DNA from: Mermis nigrescens
Lineage: Eukaryota > Nematoda > Enoplea > Mermithida > Mermithidae
Assembly (NCBI GenBank): GCA_036768485.1
Contig: JAVLUZ010000154.1
Span: 40,172,851 to 40,236,850 of the forward strand
Length of the DNA stretch: 64,000 nucleotides
Direction: 5' to 3'
The first letter of the stretch is position 1. The number at the start of each line of letters is the position of its first letter. Of the stretch, positions 11,384-24,970 are shown piece after piece. A model generated the notes under the pieces. It had not been told where the DNA came from, did not search any database, and saw only the letters and a list, made by a program, of their open reading frames with translations. Both the position numbers and the translations under genes were made by a program.

Positions 11384-11489
11384 CATCATTAATTAAATAA
11401 TTAATTTTTACAATATTTTTGGACCAAAAATTATGAAGCAATGAAAAACTCAACAGCATGAAGGTGCATGCTGCCGACTGTTGTGTTAC

Positions 11490-13490
11490 GCTAATCGGTT
11501 AAAATAAACAATGTAATTACAAGAACACGTAGCCCGCCAACGGCATACAACAAATGCTGTTTAGGCACACAAATAAAATAGCAAATGCATAGGGCAAAAA
11601 TAAACCTGCCCACTACGCGACAAAACAACGGGATTTCCCTGCAGCCACGCAGGGGAAAAACAATAGAGACTACGTGCGGAAAACACGTCACATGGAAAAG
11701 GAAACGCACAGCGTGGAAGCTGGCAAAAACTTGGAAGCTCAATGTAAAAAGAAAAATCTTAAAGTGCATCGGAAATGATCGTCAAAACTGCACTCGCACA
11801 CAGTTTTAAGTGATACGAAAGAGGCGTATCAAACGCGTACAAAGAAACGCGGAATGGATCTACGAGAATAACAATAGGCCTATGGGCAAAGCTTACGAAG
11901 TAAAGAATGTAAAAACGGAATAGGCACAAATATGAGACACACACATATGGAGTTTTAACACACATATGAAATAATAGCACACATACCAATTCGTACTCAA
12001 GTTGCATTAAGCCCGAGTGCCCATTTTCCAATCCTGGATTTTTATTGAAAATATGTGTGGGGAAGGAAATGAAGATATGATAATTTTTGAAGGGAAGGTG
12101 GTCCTGGGCGACACACTATAGCATTGCGCTTAGTGGTTGTGTACGTGCAAATGGAAATTAAGCACAAAATTGAGCATCTGCATCAAACAGTCATCGGAAT
12201 GTAGGTACAGCGTAGCACAAAATGAATGAAATTTTGCATTGAACCAACGCAGCAAAAATGGGGTGTAAAGCCATCTCTACACTCCCCGGATATCAAAAAA
12301 ATTTGCACGCAGTGCAAATTTTTACACGCAAAAACGTCTGTGCGCAAACTTTTTGCGCACATACAGCCACGGCGTGGAGTCGGGCAATTATCGATTTGTG
12401 TCAGCAGATCAAAGCGAGATGCTGACACATTTTTATGCATGAAACGTATGCATGAAAATGTATGAGATGACGTACGGCTACGTTGAACAATTGAGCAGCG
12501 GGAGACAAAAAAAGGTGCGTCGGCGATGCATAGACAATGTGGTTTTGAGCAATGTACAGAATTGACTGTTTGCCCGGGACCCAGATAATTTTGATTGAAA
12601 AAATAATTTATGTTAGGAGGGCAGGTCACTCGGCTTAATTAGTATTGAGTACAAAAGGCTCAAATTATGGACAAATTGAGAACACATATGGACAAGGACA
12701 ATAAATGAATCAAAGACAGACAAATACAGTGAAATAACAAATATGTTCATCAAAGACAGACAGAATCAAAGACAGACAAATACAGTGAAATAACAAATAT
12801 GGAAATAATGAATAATGGATGTATGTAAAAAGATTGTAAGAAAAAAGGGTGTCCTAAAGTGGAGAGAAAAATTGGGAAAGTGGCTGCAGGAAAATCAACT
12901 AGTAAGAGAAAAATTACAGAAAAAACGATTAAAAGAAATTAAACAAAAAATAAACGCACTGCTGGTGGTTGGTACATTGTCCTGGCGCAGCAAAATCAAA
13001 ATATGAGCAAATAGTTCAAGTGCAGCAATTGGGTGATCGCAAGGCAATGACAACTGAGCAGTACAATGACCGTCACTTGTGCGCAAAAAATTTGGCATAA
13101 TGCGCGACGTAGAATGGGCGCGGTTGTTTCCTCGCGATGGAATAGGCGTAAAATGCGGCGCGGCAATATGCTGCTGGACGGGATAACAATCCTGCAATTG
13201 CATAACCAAAACACGTGGCACAGATACAGTCATCAGGGCTGCGCAATGCGGCACAGTGGAATTGCAATGATGATGATTGTCTAAACGCGACGGACATGGA
13301 ATACTACGGCCCGAAGCAGACGGTTGGGCCGACGTTTGAGCAGAAGTTTGCAAAGCCGCTCCTTTGGCTCTGACGGTGCGGCGTAAGTGACGACTATGTT
13401 TGACACAATTATAATGATGATGACGCAACGTAAGATGTTCAGCAGGTTGTGACAAAACATTTGGCTGATGAACCGTAGACGTAATAGCAA
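11490..13490 (-). other. CpG-rich block with a minus-strand open frame, identity unknown
   Basis: Base composition changes sharply here: frequent CG dinucleotides and higher GC than the neighbours, similar in style to the left gypsy element. The longest frame, minus 13455-12895 (186 codons), is rich in His, Gln, Pro, Ser and Ala (for example LQTSAQTSAQPSASG) and could be part of a retroelement gag or a low-complexity host exon. A second minus frame (12629-12183) lies downstream. On the minus strand ccggggag followed by TGTAGAGATGG (about 12291-12273) resembles a polypurine tract/LTR start. No known domain is visible. Confidence 0.3.
12707..12801. repeat. 39-bp direct repeat, two copies
   Basis: A 39-bp unit (GAATCAAAGACAGACAAATA...ATATG) occurs at 12707-12745 and again at 12763-12801 with a 17-bp spacer containing part of the same motif. 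A recent local duplication. Confidence 0.8.
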
Positions 13491-14003
13491 AATTGGTACA
13501 ATATGGCTATCTTAATACATATGTGAACCAGCTACACAAATGTTAAACTGTTTATCCACTAATTTCTAATCAATTCCAAGTGCTTTGCAAGAACATTCAC
13601 AATTTTTATCTGACTATTGATGGCGCTCAATTCAGCTTACAATTCTGGAGAGAGGCTTGCCACCATTTAATTGTGGTCAGAAGCAATTCTGAGGGTAGCA
13701 AACCCCACCCCGAGAACATGTAGGTACATGTCTTTATATCCCCATCCGGGTTTTCAGCATTTTACCCCTTTGATTTTGTGTTTTTTGTATTGTGCTGTTT
13801 TTTGTATATTGGCAATTTTTTGAGTCAATAGGATACAAAACTAGGACCCTCTGGTTAATAATTCAGAGCTTTATGTGTACAAATCCACTACATGAACTAA
13901 GACTGTGTCAGCTATTTATATAGGTTTCCAGTTTATACAGCTCACTGGAACAAGTTACCACCCATTGCCAGACAAGCAAAGAATCTAACTCAATTTGAGA
14001 ACC

Positions 14004-14121
14004 TGGTCTAATACCCCCTGCCCCAGAATTCAATTTTTGATTTTGTTATTGTTTTTTGCAATTTTTGATGCCAACGGATAGTTCTTGATGAGAAACAATG
14101 AAAAAGGTGTTTTTTGCCACA
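14004..14121 (+). mobile_element. Family A MITE fragment
   Basis: The central core of family A (CCCCAGAATTCAATTTTTGA ... GATGCCAACGGATAGTTCTTGATGAGAAAC ... GGTGTTTTTTGCC) is present without either end. It is followed by an unrelated GC-rich patch (GGGGGCGCCCCTCCCCGCCCCC, about 14176-14198). Confidence 0.6.
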
Positions 14122-14474
14122 GTAATTGCAAATTGTATATCCATTCTTTATCTTGCCAAAGATTTTTGGCAAATGGGGGCGCCCCTCCCCGCCCCCTTAG
14201 ATTAGCAACTGCTTGCAGCACTAGCAACAAACAATTCATTGGAATAGCTGTTCAGTTGCACTGGAATCATTTACGACCTTCTCAGTAACAGGCTACATGG
14301 CAAAAAAAGCAGAACAACTGTTATTTCTAAAATATAATTTACCGGAACAATACTAAGTTTTAGTCTGTAAACTTTTGGGTAATAATAGGTTGAATTACTG
14401 CTTCATGTCTTCACTAAATTTTTGAAGATCGATTTTTAACTCTAATTTTTAAAAAACTGATAAATGACTCCAAA

Positions 14475-14625
14475 AAGATTGGTTCCGGTCCCGGTTCTTA
14501 GAAAATCAAAAAATTGGTTCCGGTTCCAGTTCTTAGAATATCAAAAAATCGGTTCTTGGTTCTGGTTCCAAAGAATGGTTGGTTCTAGCCGGTTCCGGGT
14601 TTGGTTAACCGGCACATTCCTAGTT
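14475..14625. repeat. GGTTCCGGTTCC-type degenerate tandem repeat
   Basis: At least six copies of a GGTTC(C/T)(G/T)GTTC-like unit, separated by short A-rich spacers, end with CCGGCACATTCCTAG. Arrays of this kind are known as subterminal repeats of animal hAT transposons; here they may mark one end of a decayed copy. Confidence 0.45.
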
Positions 14626-14801
14626 ACTAGTTCAAGATTTGAAATCAAAAATATAGAAATGAATCCCCATTACAAACCCAATGTAAAATTTCAACTAATG
14701 AAGCAGCCACAATGGTGCAAAAGATATTGCAGGCATGGCTTAGCAATACATATTGGGTAGGTATGTTAGGTGCATATCAAACATGGGTGTGGGGGTTAGG
14801 G

Positions 14802-15060
14802 CACACCTGGGCGTGGGGTTTTATAAAGGGGTATGCATCCCCCTAGAAACCAAAATACATCCCCAGAAATTGAAATGCCCCCCCAAAATTCAATTTTTTA
14901 ATTCTTTTGTCTTTCTTCACAATTTTTTGATGATAATGGATAGTGCTCAATGAGAAACGACAAAAAAATGGTGTTTTTTGCCATACCACCATTTTTAAGG
15001 ATATTTTTTGACCTTTAAAAAATCTTGCACTATCCCAGAATTTTCTTGCTGCTCACGTAT
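14802..15060 (+). mobile_element. hAT-like MITE, family A (copy 2)
   Basis: Starts CACACCTGGGCGTGG and ends CTGCTCACGTAT. It is flanked by GGTTAGGG at 14794-14801 and 15061-15068, a perfect 8-bp target duplication. A half copy (CACACATGGGCGACTAGAAAATTCTGATGGGG, about 15079-15110) follows immediately. Confidence 0.9.
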
Positions 15061-15109
15061 GGTTAGGGGTCACCCACCACACATGGGCGACTAGAAAATT
15101 CTGATGGGG

Positions 15110-17640
15110 ATCAGGATAAGTATAATTGCAAGTGTTTCATTTATGAGTGTTTACATGTTTTTAAAGCTTCAGATAAAATTTCTTATGCATCATTGTGTTT
15201 TAGACCAAGAAATGTAGTTTAAAACTTTTTTGGTTAAATCACTGTAGAACTTCCCTGTTGTGCATGTACATATGCAGAACTGAAAAAATATTTTATTACA
15301 CTATTTAATCTGAATTACCTCTGCTTATAATTTTCTACATGACAAGCATGAATTACGCATTTCCTGTAGACTCGGTAAGAACTAAGTAGGGGTTGGTAAA
15401 AGGTTATTCAATATGTTTAAACAAGTTTGGTGGTCACAAGGTAGATTTTACGGGCAAATGATTCAGACGTAATACAAAGACAGATTACAGGAAAAATAAA
15501 GCAAAATTTACAGCCAATGAAAAGACTTTACAGAGTTAAGAATATTCGTAATATACTCATATGTAATCAGCCACAAGTGCAGTTTTAACGCATGTTTCAC
15601 TTCTTATTCTTATTTGCAGAGTCCTGAACAGAACAATAAATTTATAAATTGGCGAATGAGCTAATAACAATAGAAAGAGTGCAGAGGGAAGGAAAAGACT
15701 CATATAAATATCTGTTATCTGCAATCTTTTGCTTCATAACAGGGTACTTCCACTATCAGTATGTCAGATAGTGAGGTCAATTTAGGCGAGTAGTACAGAA
15801 TGCATAGATTGTGCATTGCTATAATCATTTCTTATAAATTCAATTATGAGTGTGAATTTGAATAGTGTATCAATTTCAGTCTATAAAGTCAAAAACACTT
15901 CATCAACTGTATACAATACTACATTAATATTATAATAGGTACTTAAATTATGTAGTGTAATAAATTCACACAAAAATATTAAAATCTTAATATATTTTTG
16001 AACATCAATAAAAGAAGAAATATGCATAATAATATAGAATGAAGGGCAGCTTAACCATAAAATGATTTGGTCAAATAAATTTTATGGCAATCATTTATAT
16101 TTGGGTCATTATTGTACATAATTACATGAGAATGTTAACACATTTTGAGAAATGTTAATATGAAAATACAGCATACATGCACATAAGGGTGGAGGGGGTA
16201 TTACACCCATGAAGAGTCAGCCAGACAGGTACTGTCTGGCGATTTTAAGCTAACAGAACGTTTTTGGCATCATTTTTTAGCTTAAAGGAAGTAAAAACGT
16301 CAAAGTTTTCTGGCACTCAGTGATCAAATCAGTGCTCTTATATATTTTTTACTCAAAAAGCGCTTAAACTTGATAAATTTTTGCATTTTTAGTGTCAAAC
16401 TGATATAATGCAGTCAAAAAGGATTAAAAATGCTTCCAAATGCAAAATTACTGCAAAAAGACATTTTATAAGCGATTTTGACCATGACAGCAGAAAATTT
16501 GTGAATGTTAAATTTACTGTTTTTGATTTTATTATTTCCCGCTGCCAACCCTGACCTTGTGCACCTATGAAATACAGGTTCATATCCAAGAGGACAAGGG
16601 TTTATTCCACACAATCCGTTTGAAAGAAAGAAAATGTCTTGTCCACAGAAAAAATGAAGAATTCTTTCCGAAATTGTGTCTTAAACACAGCTTGAACATA
16701 TACAGCAGTGTGCAACAGTTTAGAGCCACCATGCTCAAACAAAGCAGGAAGGCAAAAGTATTTTTGAAAAAGCTTGTAATGGTCTTTGAGAATGGCAGCA
16801 AGTCAAATTATTTTGAGTTTCTAGATTAGTTTACAAAGTTGAATCTGAATCTACAAGCTGTTTTAGGCTCATCAGAGTATTTATCTTGGTTTTAGGGTTA
16901 TAAAAGGCTATTGGTTGTCCTGATATTGCGTAAAATCATGCTAATGGTTCATAGTGCTGGAATGTAATAAAGAAACGTTTCTGATGGCAGCTAAAACTAA
17001 TTTTGCATTGTGCACAATACATAGATAGATTATATATCTTTCTGGCATTTTAGGAATATATTTGTACTCTGAAGGGCCTTCTCAATTGTTCAGTTAACAT
17101 CTGTATATTTTATGTATAATTTGCTTAAGTAAAAGCGCATTATTCAGAATTTGAGAAAGAAAAAGTGCTTCAAATGTGTGATCACTGTGCATCAAAAATT
17201 GGTTACAAGATTACCATATTGGAGATACATTAGGACACTTCAATCTAATACACCGATTCTGGGAAAAGCTAACTGATGAAATACAGAAGACAAAATTTAA
17301 GACATATTTTCCTAATTGAATGATGTGAAATCAATTGTATAAACAGTTTAAACATTAGGTTTAAAAATGCCCTTTTTACGTTCATCCTATGGTCCTCTTT
17401 GTAGTTACAAACATAGCTATATAGCCTTTTTGGACTAAATATGGCTATTTAGCTATTTTTGGAGTCAATAAAATAGTTCAATTTTAAACTCAGAGAAGAA
17501 AAATATAGATAAGGCATTTCTGAACTTAAAAAAGACTACAGCTAGTTTTCTTGGCCCAAAATGGCTAAATAACATATTTTCCGAGTCCAAAAAAGGCTAT
17601 ACACCAAAGTTTTTTTTTGCTAAAATGCGTTGTATAGCCA
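15110..17640. other. No gene recognised; one perfect hairpin
   Basis: AT-rich, stop-rich sequence. The only structured item is GCCAGACAG at 16220-16228, perfectly complementary to 16232-16240 with a 3-nt loop, beside a GGAGGGGGTATTACACCC run. Frames at 16395-16829 on both strands look like noise. Confidence 0.4.
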
Positions 17641-17673
17641 TCAATTTTTTAAAGCTCAGGGGAAAGTAATATC

Positions 17674-17904
17674 CACATGTGGGCGTGGGGGCATGGATCC
17701 TGCAGAAGGCCAAATACGTCCCCTCCCCAGAATTTGATTAATTCTTTTGTTTTTTTTCACAAGTTTTGATGCCAATGGATTGTGCTCAATTAGGAACGTT
17801 AAAAAGTAGTGTTTTTCACCATACCCTTCATTTTTAAGACCATGTTTTTACTTTTAAAAAAATATTGCTTCTCCCCCACAGAATTATAGTGCTGCCTACT
17901 TATG
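17674..17904 (+). mobile_element. hAT-like MITE, family A (copy 3, diverged)
   Basis: Begins CACATGTGGGCGTGGGGG and ends GCTGCCTACTTATG, with the family core (GATGCCAATGGATTGTGCTCAA) between. The flanks GTAATATC and GTAGTACC match at 6/8, so this is an older copy. Confidence 0.75.
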
Positions 17905-17957
17905 GTAGTACCCCCAATCCCCATGCTCTTACTGGGCCAGAATACGTCACTTGAGAA

Positions 17958-18754
17958 CTATGTCAAGTCATTTTTCCAGTTGCATATTTTCACTTCTTTC
18001 AAATCATTGACCAAAAAACGAAAAATGTGCGCATATGCCGTGACTTCCCTACCAAACTTTTGCCGACCAAGAATAGAACCTTTCTGTGCCACATTGTGAA
18101 TCATCTGTTTTTGATATAATATCTGAAATTGTCTTGTTATATACATGTTTAGTCAAAGATGTTCGACTTTAAAATTCTCAGCATCCCAAATATTTTTGAT
18201 ACAGGGTTGACTCCATATCACTTTTTTTTGTACAAAAACTTTGCGAGTTTTTGTATAATGAAAAACCGGCTAAAAAGTGCCTACACTTTGTGTACAAATT
18301 GTACAAAGATTGCTCTAAATATCACTGTACGAACCTCCAAAATCTTTGTCTTGTGCACAAAAACGGTGCTCCATATGCATATAATTGCAAAGAAAGGATT
18401 TTTTTCCATTTTTCAAAATGCTTATTTGTCCTTGTTCATACTAATCAACCAGTAATGTGAAGTGAAAATGTTTGCATGTGCCCTGACTTCCAGCGGCTCT
18501 TTTGCTGACCACAAATGAAGCTTTTCTTTCATTGCCGCTTCCTTGGCCATCTGCTTTCGAAAGTCGTGATAAGCCTTTCTCATAAATTGACTTTGCATAG
18601 TCTTTCTGTGGCACAACAGATATTCATTGATGTGATGATCCGGGTTACTGCATCTGAAGCATGCAGTGAGCTGGCGCATTGGCCATAGCCCCACATGCTC
18701 AGTTTGACACTCATTGCATTGCACTGGAAGCCACTTAAAGCACACAAATAGCAA
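17958..18754 (-). pseudogene. Two diverged copies of an unknown Cys/His-containing coding fragment
   Basis: The minus frame 18754-18422 (110 codons) has paired cysteines (CNEC, then CFRC...DHH) and ends with FRKQMAKEA...EVRAHANIF. The minus frame 18146-17958 repeats the last part in diverged form (YQKQMIHNVA...EVTAYAHIF), and the DNA is alignable (gtgacttcc...ttttgctgacca...). The two segments are therefore a local duplication of one coding fragment. The CxxC pairs suggest zinc binding. I do not recognise the family. Confidence 0.4.
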
Positions 18755-19534
18755 ATTTAGAGTGAAGCATTAAGCACAATTGGAATCTTCAATTATGACA
18801 TTTCATACTTCCAGTACAAGAAAAAATTTAAAAATTATGATTTCCTATTTTTTGACTGAGGCTAAACATACTGTTCTGCTCATCATAGATTGTAGATTTT
18901 AGACAAAATGAGGTTCTATAATGAGAAAATTCAATGAGTCATTAGCATATATACAAAATTTTACATATATAAAATATATAGTATCAACACATGAAGAATT
19001 ATGAGCTACATATGCATGCACATACAAAAGTACATGTATGTGTATGTTTTGTCAACAAAGTTGTCATTAAGTGTAAGCATTCATTTTCTCTACACTTTAA
19101 GCATTACAAAAGCCTTACTTTACTTTTCAATGAATTACCTATGCAATCCTTTTCCAGACAGAAGAATAAATTTTGAAGACCACCGCTCACTGCTTTGTAT
19201 CCGTTAAAAAATGCAAAAAATATTACTAAAAGTAGGATTGGGGTCTACTGTAATCTATATGGGTTTTCAAATTCAATGTGTATACATGACTCCAAAAAAG
19301 ATTCCCAGAGATTAAGTGATTTTCCGAAATATTTGTTGAAAATGAAAAAAAATTTTGTCTTCCAAACATTTGTTGCTGAGATTGTGACGCTTCTTATCAA
19401 GTATAAAAGCTGCCCAACCAAAGACTTTTTCATATGGTGCTGACGTGGCTGGTACAGCAAACACCGATATTGCATTTGTATGTAAATTTGGAAAAGCTGT
19501 TTTTTTCCTTCCAATAGAAAATTGAAATATTGAA

Positions 19535-19687
19535 ATTGAAATCATTGTTAATATTACATCATATATATATATTATTAATATTATTATATTAATTATTATA
19601 TTAATAATATATATATATATATATGATATAATATAATATTAATATTATTAATATTATATCAAAAACACATTGAAATCATTGTTAATA
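19535..19687. repeat. AT palindrome between 19-bp direct repeats
   Basis: ATTGAAATCATTGTTAATA occurs at 19535-19553 and 19669-19687. The 115 bp between is almost pure A/T and folds on itself (runs of TAATATTATTAATATTA). This looks like a small palindromic insertion with a duplicated target, or a replication-slippage product. Confidence 0.5.
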
Positions 19688-20242
19688 CAGTGTTTGCAAT
19701 CCATCTAGAACATGAAAAACAATTTAGCCATTAATCCTGCTTTTACCAAGCTCTGGATCCATGATCTAGTTGCCTGTCTTTTGCAGTTTACTGTAAGGCC
19801 ATATATTCTTATGTGGAAAGCTTCTCAGTACCCTCTTTTTTTACTGCAACACATGTTTTATTGAGCAAAATAAAACATTGACTCATATTTTATTAGAAAA
19901 GCCTGATTCTATGATCTTAAAACATGTGTTATGCGTGTCGCAGATCGCATTTCTTACACATTTTTGAATGTTCAAATACGTTTTCTTCAATTGGATTTCA
20001 GTTTTGTGCAAACTTAATGACATTTTTTGAAATTCTCATGCTCTTGGCTATCAGAAATATGTATTTTATCATTTTTGTTATCTCCTCAATGACTCAATTT
20101 TTGATTTAGACCTTGGTAAGTCTAGGGTGCATAATCCCTTGGGAACAGGAGGGTTAAATAATTCATAAACTAGTGTGGACAGGCTGGATAGAGAGGGGCA
20201 GGGTTGTGCCAGCAGAGAGTGCAAGCCATAAGTGAGTGTCAC

Positions 20243-20764
20243 CACACATAGGCGTGGGGGTTTGGGGGTATTCACCATGCATGGGCAGCAGGAAAATTCT
20301 GGTGGGGGGAAGGGATACAAGTTTATTCAGAAGGACAAAAAATATCCGTAAAAATGGTAACCATTTTTTGAAGTTTCTCATTGAGCATTATGCATTGGCA
20401 TCAAAAAATTGTGGAAAAAAACAAAAAAAATTTTTAAAAACTGAATTTCGGGGGGATAAATTTTGATTTCTGGGGGTGTATTTTGGGTTCTTAAGGGAGC
20501 ATACCCCAACCCTCCAGCCCACGCCCAGGTCTGGTATGCACATTTAGAAGGCAAAATACCTAAAATGAACAAACCAACAATATACTTAGAATTTGAGTTT
20601 TGAAATGTTTTTGTTTTCTCCCAATTTTTGATGCCAATGAATAGAGCTCAATGAGAAACATTAAAAATGGTGTTTTGTGCACTATAGCATTGCTTTTAAG
20701 ACCTTTTTGACCTTGAAAAAATTTTTGCACCCTCCCCTCAGAAATTTTGGTGCTTCCTTTTATG
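20243..20764 (+). mobile_element. Family A MITE split by a second family A MITE
   Basis: The left part (CACACATAGGCGTGGGGGTTTGGGGGTATTCAC, 20243-20275) and the right part (GTATGCACATTTAGAAGGCAAAATACC ... CAATGAATAGAGCTCAATGAGAAAC ... GTGCTTCCTTTTATG, 20534-20764) together make one family A element. They are interrupted by the copy at 20276-20533. Confidence 0.75.
20276..20533 (-). mobile_element. hAT-like MITE, family A (copy 4, nested)
   Basis: Starts CATGCATGGGCAGCAGGAAAATTCTGG and ends GCCCACGCCCAGGTCTG. Flanked by GTATTCAC (20268-20275) and GTATGCAC (20534-20541), a 7/8 duplication of a site that lies inside the surrounding family A copy. Confidence 0.85.
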
Positions 20765-20765
20765 G

Positions 20766-21008
20766 GCGGCACTAAAGTTCTGTGGTGCAAAATTTTGCAA
20801 AAGTCAAATATTGGTCTTAAAAATAGTGCTATGGCTAAAGAATACTATTTTTAATGTTTCTTTGCTACCCCTATCTATTGGCCCTAAAAAATTGTAAAAA
20901 AAACAAGAAATTTTCAATAGTTGAATTCTGAGGTAGGGTATTGTCAGGTATTTTTATTTGCATGGTACATATTGGGCCTTCTGGTGTGTGCATACCCCCA
21001 AACACCAC
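20766..21008 (-). mobile_element. Family A MITE, strongly diverged copy
   Basis: Order and spacing follow the family (GCGGCACTAAAGTTCTG, ... CTATTGGCCCTAAAAAATTG ... TTGAATTCTGAGGTAGGGTATT ... TGTGCATACCCCCAAACACC) but with many substitutions. No clear target duplication. Confidence 0.5.
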
Positions 21009-21009
21009 A

Positions 21010-21615
21010 CAGTGGCGAATTCAGGATTTTCTGACAGGGAGGGTGGAACCAAAAAGTTATCTAAAAGTCTCAAAAATAGCTCAAACATTGGGCTATTACC
21101 TGTAAATTAGCCATTTTTGGACATTTTTTAATATACAGAATCACTTAAGATGCAGAAAATTCAGCAATTTTTTGAAGTTTTTGAATGTTTTCCACAAAAA
21201 ATATGAATAATTTGTTTTAAATTTGCCAAAAATTAGTTCGAATAATAATAATAAAGTTGCTGAACAAAGCACAGAAAATGCCTATAAAGTACAGACTTCT
21301 TAGAATTACTATGTATTATCTCATTAAATAATGTTTACTTCCACAGAAACATTGATTGCACATAAGCTTTTCTTCTGAAGCTAAAATACAACTTTTGTGT
21401 GCCTAGAAAGTCAGTAAATGCAATGGATTTTTCTTTTCCTTTTTTTCTTTAGAAAAATTTCTTCTTCAAAGTGCAGGAAAAATTATGGAAAATCATGATA
21501 AAAATGGATAAAATCAGTAAAAAGATACACAACTTTTCTCTACTGTGCCCAACAGTTTTTTTGGCAACTGGGGGAGGGGCTGGCCATCCTTCCTCCCCTG
21601 CTAAATCTGCCTTTG
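21010..21615. mobile_element. hAT-like MITE, family B
   Basis: Left end CAGTGGCGAATTCAGGATTTTCTGACAGGGAGGGTGG; the right end, read on the minus strand, is CAAAGGCAGATTTAGCAGGGGAGGAAGGATGG, so the ends are diverged inverted repeats. Flanks ACACCACA (21002-21009) and ACCCCACA (21616-21623) agree at 7/8. CAGTGGCG is a common hAT terminus. No transposase is encoded. Confidence 0.75.
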
Positions 21616-21714
21616 ACCCCACATCTAGGTATGGTGCAAGCTGTATGGTCAAAACGGCCTCACCCAAGACTACTGCTTGAAGATTATTTGGAATGATAAT
21701 CAAAACTGTTCCAA

Positions 21715-22028
21715 TGAGCTTCATCATTTTTGTTCTTGATTAATGACAATCAATTATTGTTCTGTTAACAACAATTCATACCATTCCTGAAACATTTTTG
21801 TTTTTGTTCTTGTTAACAATGATCAATTATTGTTCTGTTAACAATAAACAAAGCCGTTCCAAAGACTTCATTGTTCCCATTCTCCTTAAAGATGTTCATT
21901 AATTGTTCTGTTAACAGTGAAATCAAATTGTTCAGAAAACATTTTCATTCTCATTTTGTTAATGAGAAAGAGGAATGAGAACAATTGTTCCTTCTTTCGT
22001 TCTTGTTAACATTTTGCCAACACTAGGG
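21715..22028. repeat. Degenerate tandem repeat with GTTCTTGTTAAC motifs
   Basis: About four units contain variants of TTGTTCTTGTTAACAATGATCAATTATTGTTCTGTTAACA. The block ends TTTTGCCAACACTAG, which on the minus strand reads CTAGTGTTGGCAAAA, a hAT-like terminus. It is probably the subterminal part of a decayed hAT element. Confidence 0.5.
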
Positions 22029-22044
22029 TAGTGATAAATTATCT

Positions 22045-22527
22045 TTAGATGCAGGTAAATTTCCCTTTATTTTTGCACAATTGATGCACAATTGTAAAAT
22101 TGATATTGGGGTTCATGCCCCATTGTGATTTGTGGTCTACAGTGATGAGCTTAAAAGCTATATCTTCATTGAAGTTGAATTCCTTCTTAAATTGAGACCC
22201 TTTCTCCATTAAACTGAAAACATTTTCACTTTTAGTGAACAGTGCCATTGCAGGCTCAAACAAGCTTGGACATGTGATTTTAAAGCCAACCATATTTTCA
22301 GGAGGACAGTTGAGTAACATTTTCTGAATAGTGCTGTTAAAAATAGGTTTCAATTCTCTTAATAGATTGAGGAATTTGTGTATGTTTGCATATTTGAGTA
22401 AATACACTTTTGCTGTTGTTCTGAATCTATGAACAGGAATGGAAGAAAGTTCATCTGATGTGCAATATTTATTAAGATCCATTGTGATGCTTGTATCTTT
22501 GTTATTTGACTTCTTATTTATAGACAT
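22045..22527 (-). pseudogene. Probable Polinton DNA polymerase B N-terminal fragment
   Basis: A 160-codon minus-strand frame. The middle reads PPENMVGFKITCPSLFEPAM, then about 35 residues on ends FNFNEDIAFKLITVDH. This follows the pattern of the N-terminal region of Polinton DNA polymerases (conserved VG...I.NPSLD.PI and an EF..D..I.I..V block). It would be a fragment of a second Polinton, distinct from the one at 29.6-41.5 kb. The assignment is from memory of family patterns. Confidence 0.45.
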
Positions 22528-22722
22528 TCACTCACTGAACTGTATATACCCAAACATGTCTAAGTACATTTGGATGTGCCTAAATGTATCTAGGGCATGT
22601 TCAAAGTTGATATGGAAAAAGTTCAAGGACAAGAACAAAAAAATTTTCAGAAAAACATGGAAGGATTTAGGAAGTCAGAATTTTCTTAGTAAGAGAAGGA
22701 GTCATACAGAAGGTCTACTAAC

Positions 22723-22993
22723 CAAAGGTGGGCAGCGCCAAAATTCTGGGGGGCTGAAAAAATTTCTGGGGGTGAAAGACATTTTAAAGGTCAAAAAATG
22801 GTCTCAAAAGTGGTCGTATGGCTAAAAACACCATTTTTTGACGTTTCTCATCAAGCACTATCTAATTGCATCAAAAAAATTGTTAAAAAAGCAAAAAAAA
22901 TTTTTCTTGGGGGGGGGGGTATTTTCATTTCTGGGGGAGGTTGTTTTAACTTCTGGGGGATGCATACCCCCAAACCCCCCATGCCCATGTGTG
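22723..22993 (-). mobile_element. hAT-like MITE, family A (copy 5)
   Basis: Starts CAAAGGTGGGCAGCGCCAAAATTCTGG and ends CCCATGCCCATGTGTG. Flanked by perfect 8-bp duplications CTACTAAC (22715-22722 and 22994-23001). Confidence 0.9.
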
Positions 22994-23001
22994 CTACTAA
23001 C

Positions 23002-24480
<1,479 letters not shown>

Positions 24481-24693
24481 TTAATATGCACTAGGACTTT
24501 ATGCCATGATGGTGCACTTCGACTGCAAAAACATCATGGTAAACAGAGGTTTAACCACCCATCCAGTTGTGTGCTAGAATCTCATAGTGGCACATGTGCA
24601 CGCTGATGATTCAGTTGTGTTATTTTTGTCAAAAGAAGCATCATCAGAATGTGACTTTTCTGAAACTAGCGGGTTAAGGTGCTGCATGAGCAT

Positions 24694-24970
24694 CACACCT
24701 GGGCGTGGGGGGGGGTTTGGGGGGGTATGCACCCCCACCCCAAAAACCAAAATTCCCTCCCCCCTAGAAATCAAAATACCACCCCCCCCCCCAAGATTTC
24801 AATTTTTGAAAAATTTTTTTGTCTTTTTCGCAATTTTTGATGCCAATGGATAGTGCTTGATGAGAAAGGTCGAAAAATGGTGTTTTTATCGCCATACCAA
24901 CATTTTTAAAGGCCATTTCTCGACCTTCAAAAAAATCTTGCACCCAGAATTTTCTTGCTGCCCACGTATG
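24694..24970 (+). mobile_element. hAT-like MITE, family A (copy 6)
   Basis: Full-length, 277 bp: CACACCTGGGCGTGGGGG ... CTGCCCACGTATG. Perfect 8-bp duplication ATGAGCAT at 24686-24693 and 24971-24978. Confidence 0.93.

Noticed and set aside
24587..24853. Frames over MITE copies (for example 24,587-24,853, 27,585-27,794 and 42,335-42,570)
   Set aside because: The repeated FFDVSHQALSIGIKK-like peptides come from the MITE core in one frame and are not conserved as protein; indels break them freely.
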